Position numbers and translations under genes: made by a program | Notes under the pieces: generated by a model | Databases searched by the model: none | What the model was told of the DNA's origin: nothing | Seen by the model: the letters and a program-made list of their open reading frames with translations, nothing else | NCBI GenBank assembly: GCA_003646305.1 | Contig: QNFJ01000100.1 | Location: 1 to 7,849, forward strand | Source: Gammaproteobacteria bacterium | GTDB lineage: Bacteria > Pseudomonadota > Gammaproteobacteria > Methylococcales > UBA2780 | Reading direction: 5' to 3' | Length of the DNA: 7,849 bases | Shown: piece by piece, positions 6,040 through 7,849 of the stretch | Layout of the letters: every line of letters begins with the position of its first letter | How positions within the stretch are numbered: position 1 is the stretch's first letter

Positions 6040-7197
6040 TTATTTTCCAGATTCTATTTCAACCCACTTCCAGCCGATAAAAAGTGCCAATAAACTGATC
6101 AGTGCTGCAATTAAATAGATGGTCTCAGCACCACCCACATCCCATAAATATCCACTATATAAACTACCAATCACACCACCCAGTCCAAAGCTGACCGCAC
6201 CATAAAGTGCCTGCCCCTTTAACTGGTTTTGCCCTTTGAAATGGCGGTGTAAAAAATGTATCGCCACGGCATGATTCGAGCCAAATGAGGCGGCATGTAG
6301 TAGCTGGGCAAGGAGCAAGATAGCAAGCGAATCACTGCCATAAGCAATCAAAAACCAGCGTAAAGCCGTCAAGCAAAGGCCTGTTAGTAATATGAAGCGC
6401 AGACTGTATTTTTTGAGCAGGCGGTGCATCACAACAAATAACAACACTTCAGCTACAACGGCCAACGCCCAAAGCATACCGGTTGCACCACCCGAATAGC
6501 CTTGCTGATCAAGGCTAATCGTGTAGAAAACGTAGTAGGGCCCATGTGATGCCTGAATTAAAAAACAGACTATAAAAAAAGCCAGTATTTGTGGAGATTT
6601 AGCAATGGGGAGCCAGAACCTGCTCTCTTTTTGAATAGATTCTAGCGGAGGAGGAGGAACCACCAGACTCACCACCCAAATAGCCGCTAGCAGTACGAGA
6701 ATTAATGCCGGTAAATGGGCAATTGAATAGTGCTCAAGCCCTTCGCCAATCACAACAACAATGGCTATAAAACCGACCGAACCCCAAATCCTGATCAAAC
6801 TGTAGCGGTGAGAGTCTTCCTTAAGATGAAACAAAGTGACTGCTTCGAACTGAGGCAATGTCGCGTTCCAGAAAAAACTAAATAGCAACATGATAGTTGC
6901 AATCCACCAAAATCCGTTACCTAAAAAAATTCCTGAAAAAGCGAGTACCGATAAAAATGAAGCGAGCCGTATCATCACAACCGGCTGCCTGTTTTTTTCT
7001 GAAATCCAGCTCCATATATTTGGGGAAAATATTTTTGTTCCCAGCAGTATGGCAACCAACAGACCAATATCTGCTGCGCTAAAGCCTATTGATTGTAAAT
7101 AGATCGACCAGTAAGGGATGATGCTCCCTAACGCGGCGAAATAGATCAGATAAAAGCCGGATAACCTCCAGTAGGGAACCGGCCTTTGTTCTGTCAT
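6040..7197 (-). CDS. MFS transporter, HcaT-like (MFS_1-like) family
   Basis: This 385-residue inner-membrane transporter has about twelve hydrophobic spans, close to the length of E. coli HcaT (a putative 3-phenylpropionate permease). The N-terminus (PYWRLSGFYLIYFAALGS, then PYWSIYLQSIGFS) matches the first span of this family. An RIWGSVGFI segment near residue 137 resembles the RLWGSVAF motif of HcaT-like proteins. The substrate cannot be deduced, and aromatic-acid transport is only a family association. The ATG lies 8 bases after the aroC stop codon without a strong Shine-Dalgarno, so translation may depend on ribosomes finishing aroC. The order aroC then MFS is one I recall from Pseudomonas, which supports a conserved chromosomal location. 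Confidence 0.88.
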   Translation of the reverse strand: MTEQRPVPYWRLSGFYLIYFAALGSIIPYWSIYLQSIGFSAADIGLLVAILLGTKIFSPNIWSWISEKNRQPVVMIRLASFLSVLAFSGIFLGNGFWWIATIMLLFSFFWNATLPQFEAVTLFHLKEDSHRYSLIRIWGSVGFIAIVVVIGEGLEHYSIAHLPALILVLLAAIWVVSLVVPPPPLESIQKESRFWLPIAKSPQILAFFIVCFLIQASHGPYYVFYTISLDQQGYSGGATGMLWALAVVAEVLLFVVMHRLLKKYSLRFILLTGLCLTALRWFLIAYGSDSLAILLLAQLLHAASFGSNHAVAIHFLHRHFKGQNQLKGQALYGAVSFGLGGVIGSLYSGYLWDVGGAETIYLIAALISLLALFIGWKWVEIESGK

Positions 7198-7205
7198 TAA
7201 ACTAT

Positions 7206-7849
7206 CTACTGCTTACCCGCTGGAATTTTCGGCACACTGGAGGAGACATCACCAACTTGCGCCCTGTTACGTAAATAGTGATCCATCAGAACAAGTGCCA
7301 CCATCGCCTCTGCAATGGGGGTCGCACGAATACCGACACAGGGATCATGCCGCCCTTTTGTGACCACTTCAACCGGCTCACCCTCAAGGTTAACCGTCCG
7401 ACCTGACTGAGTGATACTAGAAGTTGGCTTGAGGGCAATGCTGGTTATTATATCTTGTCCACTAGAGATGCCACCGAGGATGCCACCAGCATGGTTACTC
7501 AAGAAACCTTCTGGGGTGATTTCATCACGAAACTCAGTTCCTTTACTCTCTACACAGTCAAAACCACCGCCAATTTCGACCCCTTTTACCGCATTGATAC
7601 TCATTAAGGCATAAGCCAGCTCTGCATCCAAGCGATCAAATATGGGCTCACCTAGGCCAACAGGTACGCCACTGGCAACAACATTGATTCGCGCACCGAC
7701 AGAGTTTTCCTCTTTACGCAGTTGAATCATATATTGCTCCATCGCCTCTACTTGGTCTGGGTCTGGACAGAAAAAAGCATTTTTTCCAACCTCTTCCCAA
7801 ACCAATTTTTCAGCTTTGATAGGCCCCAGTTGCGAGAGATAGCCTCGAA
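7206..7849 (-). CDS. aroC: Chorismate synthase, C-terminal part (5' end outside window)
   Basis: This enzyme converts 5-enolpyruvylshikimate-3-phosphate to chorismate, the last step of the shikimate pathway, using reduced FMN. About 214 residues are present of the usual 350-370. The frame stays open to the window edge, where it reads RGYLSQLGPIKAEKLVWEEV. Family-defining stretches are PVGLGEPIFDRLDAELAYAL, SINAVKGVEIG, RDEITPEGFLSNHAGGILGG, SSGQDI, ALKPTSSI and the C-terminal signature KGRHDPCVGIRATPIAEAM. A TTG at 7805 could be mistaken for a start, but the conserved sequence continues upstream of it, so the gene is simply cut by the window. The C-terminus (SSVPKIPAGKQ) looks complete and not frameshifted. 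It is probably co-transcribed with the MFS gene that follows. Confidence 0.97.
   Translation of the reverse strand, partial: RGYLSQLGPIKAEKLVWEEVGKNAFFCPDPDQVEAMEQYMIQLRKEENSVGARINVVASGVPVGLGEPIFDRLDAELAYALMSINAVKGVEIGGGFDCVESKGTEFRDEITPEGFLSNHAGGILGGISSGQDIITSIALKPTSSITQSGRTVNLEGEPVEVVTKGRHDPCVGIRATPIAEAMVALVLMDHYLRNRAQVGDVSSSVPKIPAGKQ

Noticed and set aside
5772..6080. 102-codon open frame on the plus strand
   Set aside because: Antisense to the EF-hand gene, where the regular loop codons leave a mirrored open frame; no domain or ribosome binding site stands out.
7803..7805. TTG as a start codon for a short chorismate synthase
   Set aside because: Conserved chorismate synthase sequence continues upstream to the window edge, so this is an internal Leu codon.

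Overview
The window comes from a Gram-negative bacterium, most likely a gammaproteobacterium of moderate to low GC. It encodes an outer-membrane TonB-dependent receptor, secreted proteins with Sec signal peptides, and a chorismate synthase whose gene is followed by an HcaT-like MFS gene. I recall that aroC-MFS order from Pseudomonas and relatives. Genus cannot be assigned from sequence alone. All eight genes lie on the minus strand, so transcription runs from high to low coordinates. I see no tRNA, rRNA, CRISPR array, insertion sequence or phage gene, and no gene-free stretch longer than about 220 bases.

Region 1 (7849 to 6040) looks like housekeeping sequence: the 3' part of aroC, then, 8 bases later, an MFS transporter.

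Region 2 (5962 to 4114) is a compact regulatory operon. It holds a secreted protein with six EF-hand loops, an ECF sigma factor with a GTG start, and a one-span membrane protein that overlaps the sigma gene by one base and is probably its anti-sigma factor.

Region 3 (3897 to 1) follows a 216-base intergenic gap that contains two similar 13-base palindromes. It holds a TonB-dependent receptor without an N-terminal signalling domain, a hairpin with a short T run, a signal-peptide-bearing membrane-anchored periplasmic protein resembling the DUF4198/NikM-like group, and a membrane polyferredoxin of the NapH/NosR/YccM type. The polyferredoxin overlaps the preceding gene by 8 bases and runs off the window.

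My working model is inference. Regions 2 and 3 may form one envelope system in which a cation is sensed by, or buffered on, the EF-hand protein, an ECF sigma/anti-sigma pair carries the signal, and the output is an uptake route: receptor in the outer membrane, anchored periplasmic protein, and Fe-S electron carrier in the inner membrane that could reduce a metal or its complex. The substrate is unknown. The receptor itself carries an EF-hand-like Asp-rich loop, a second hint that calcium or another hard cation matters here.
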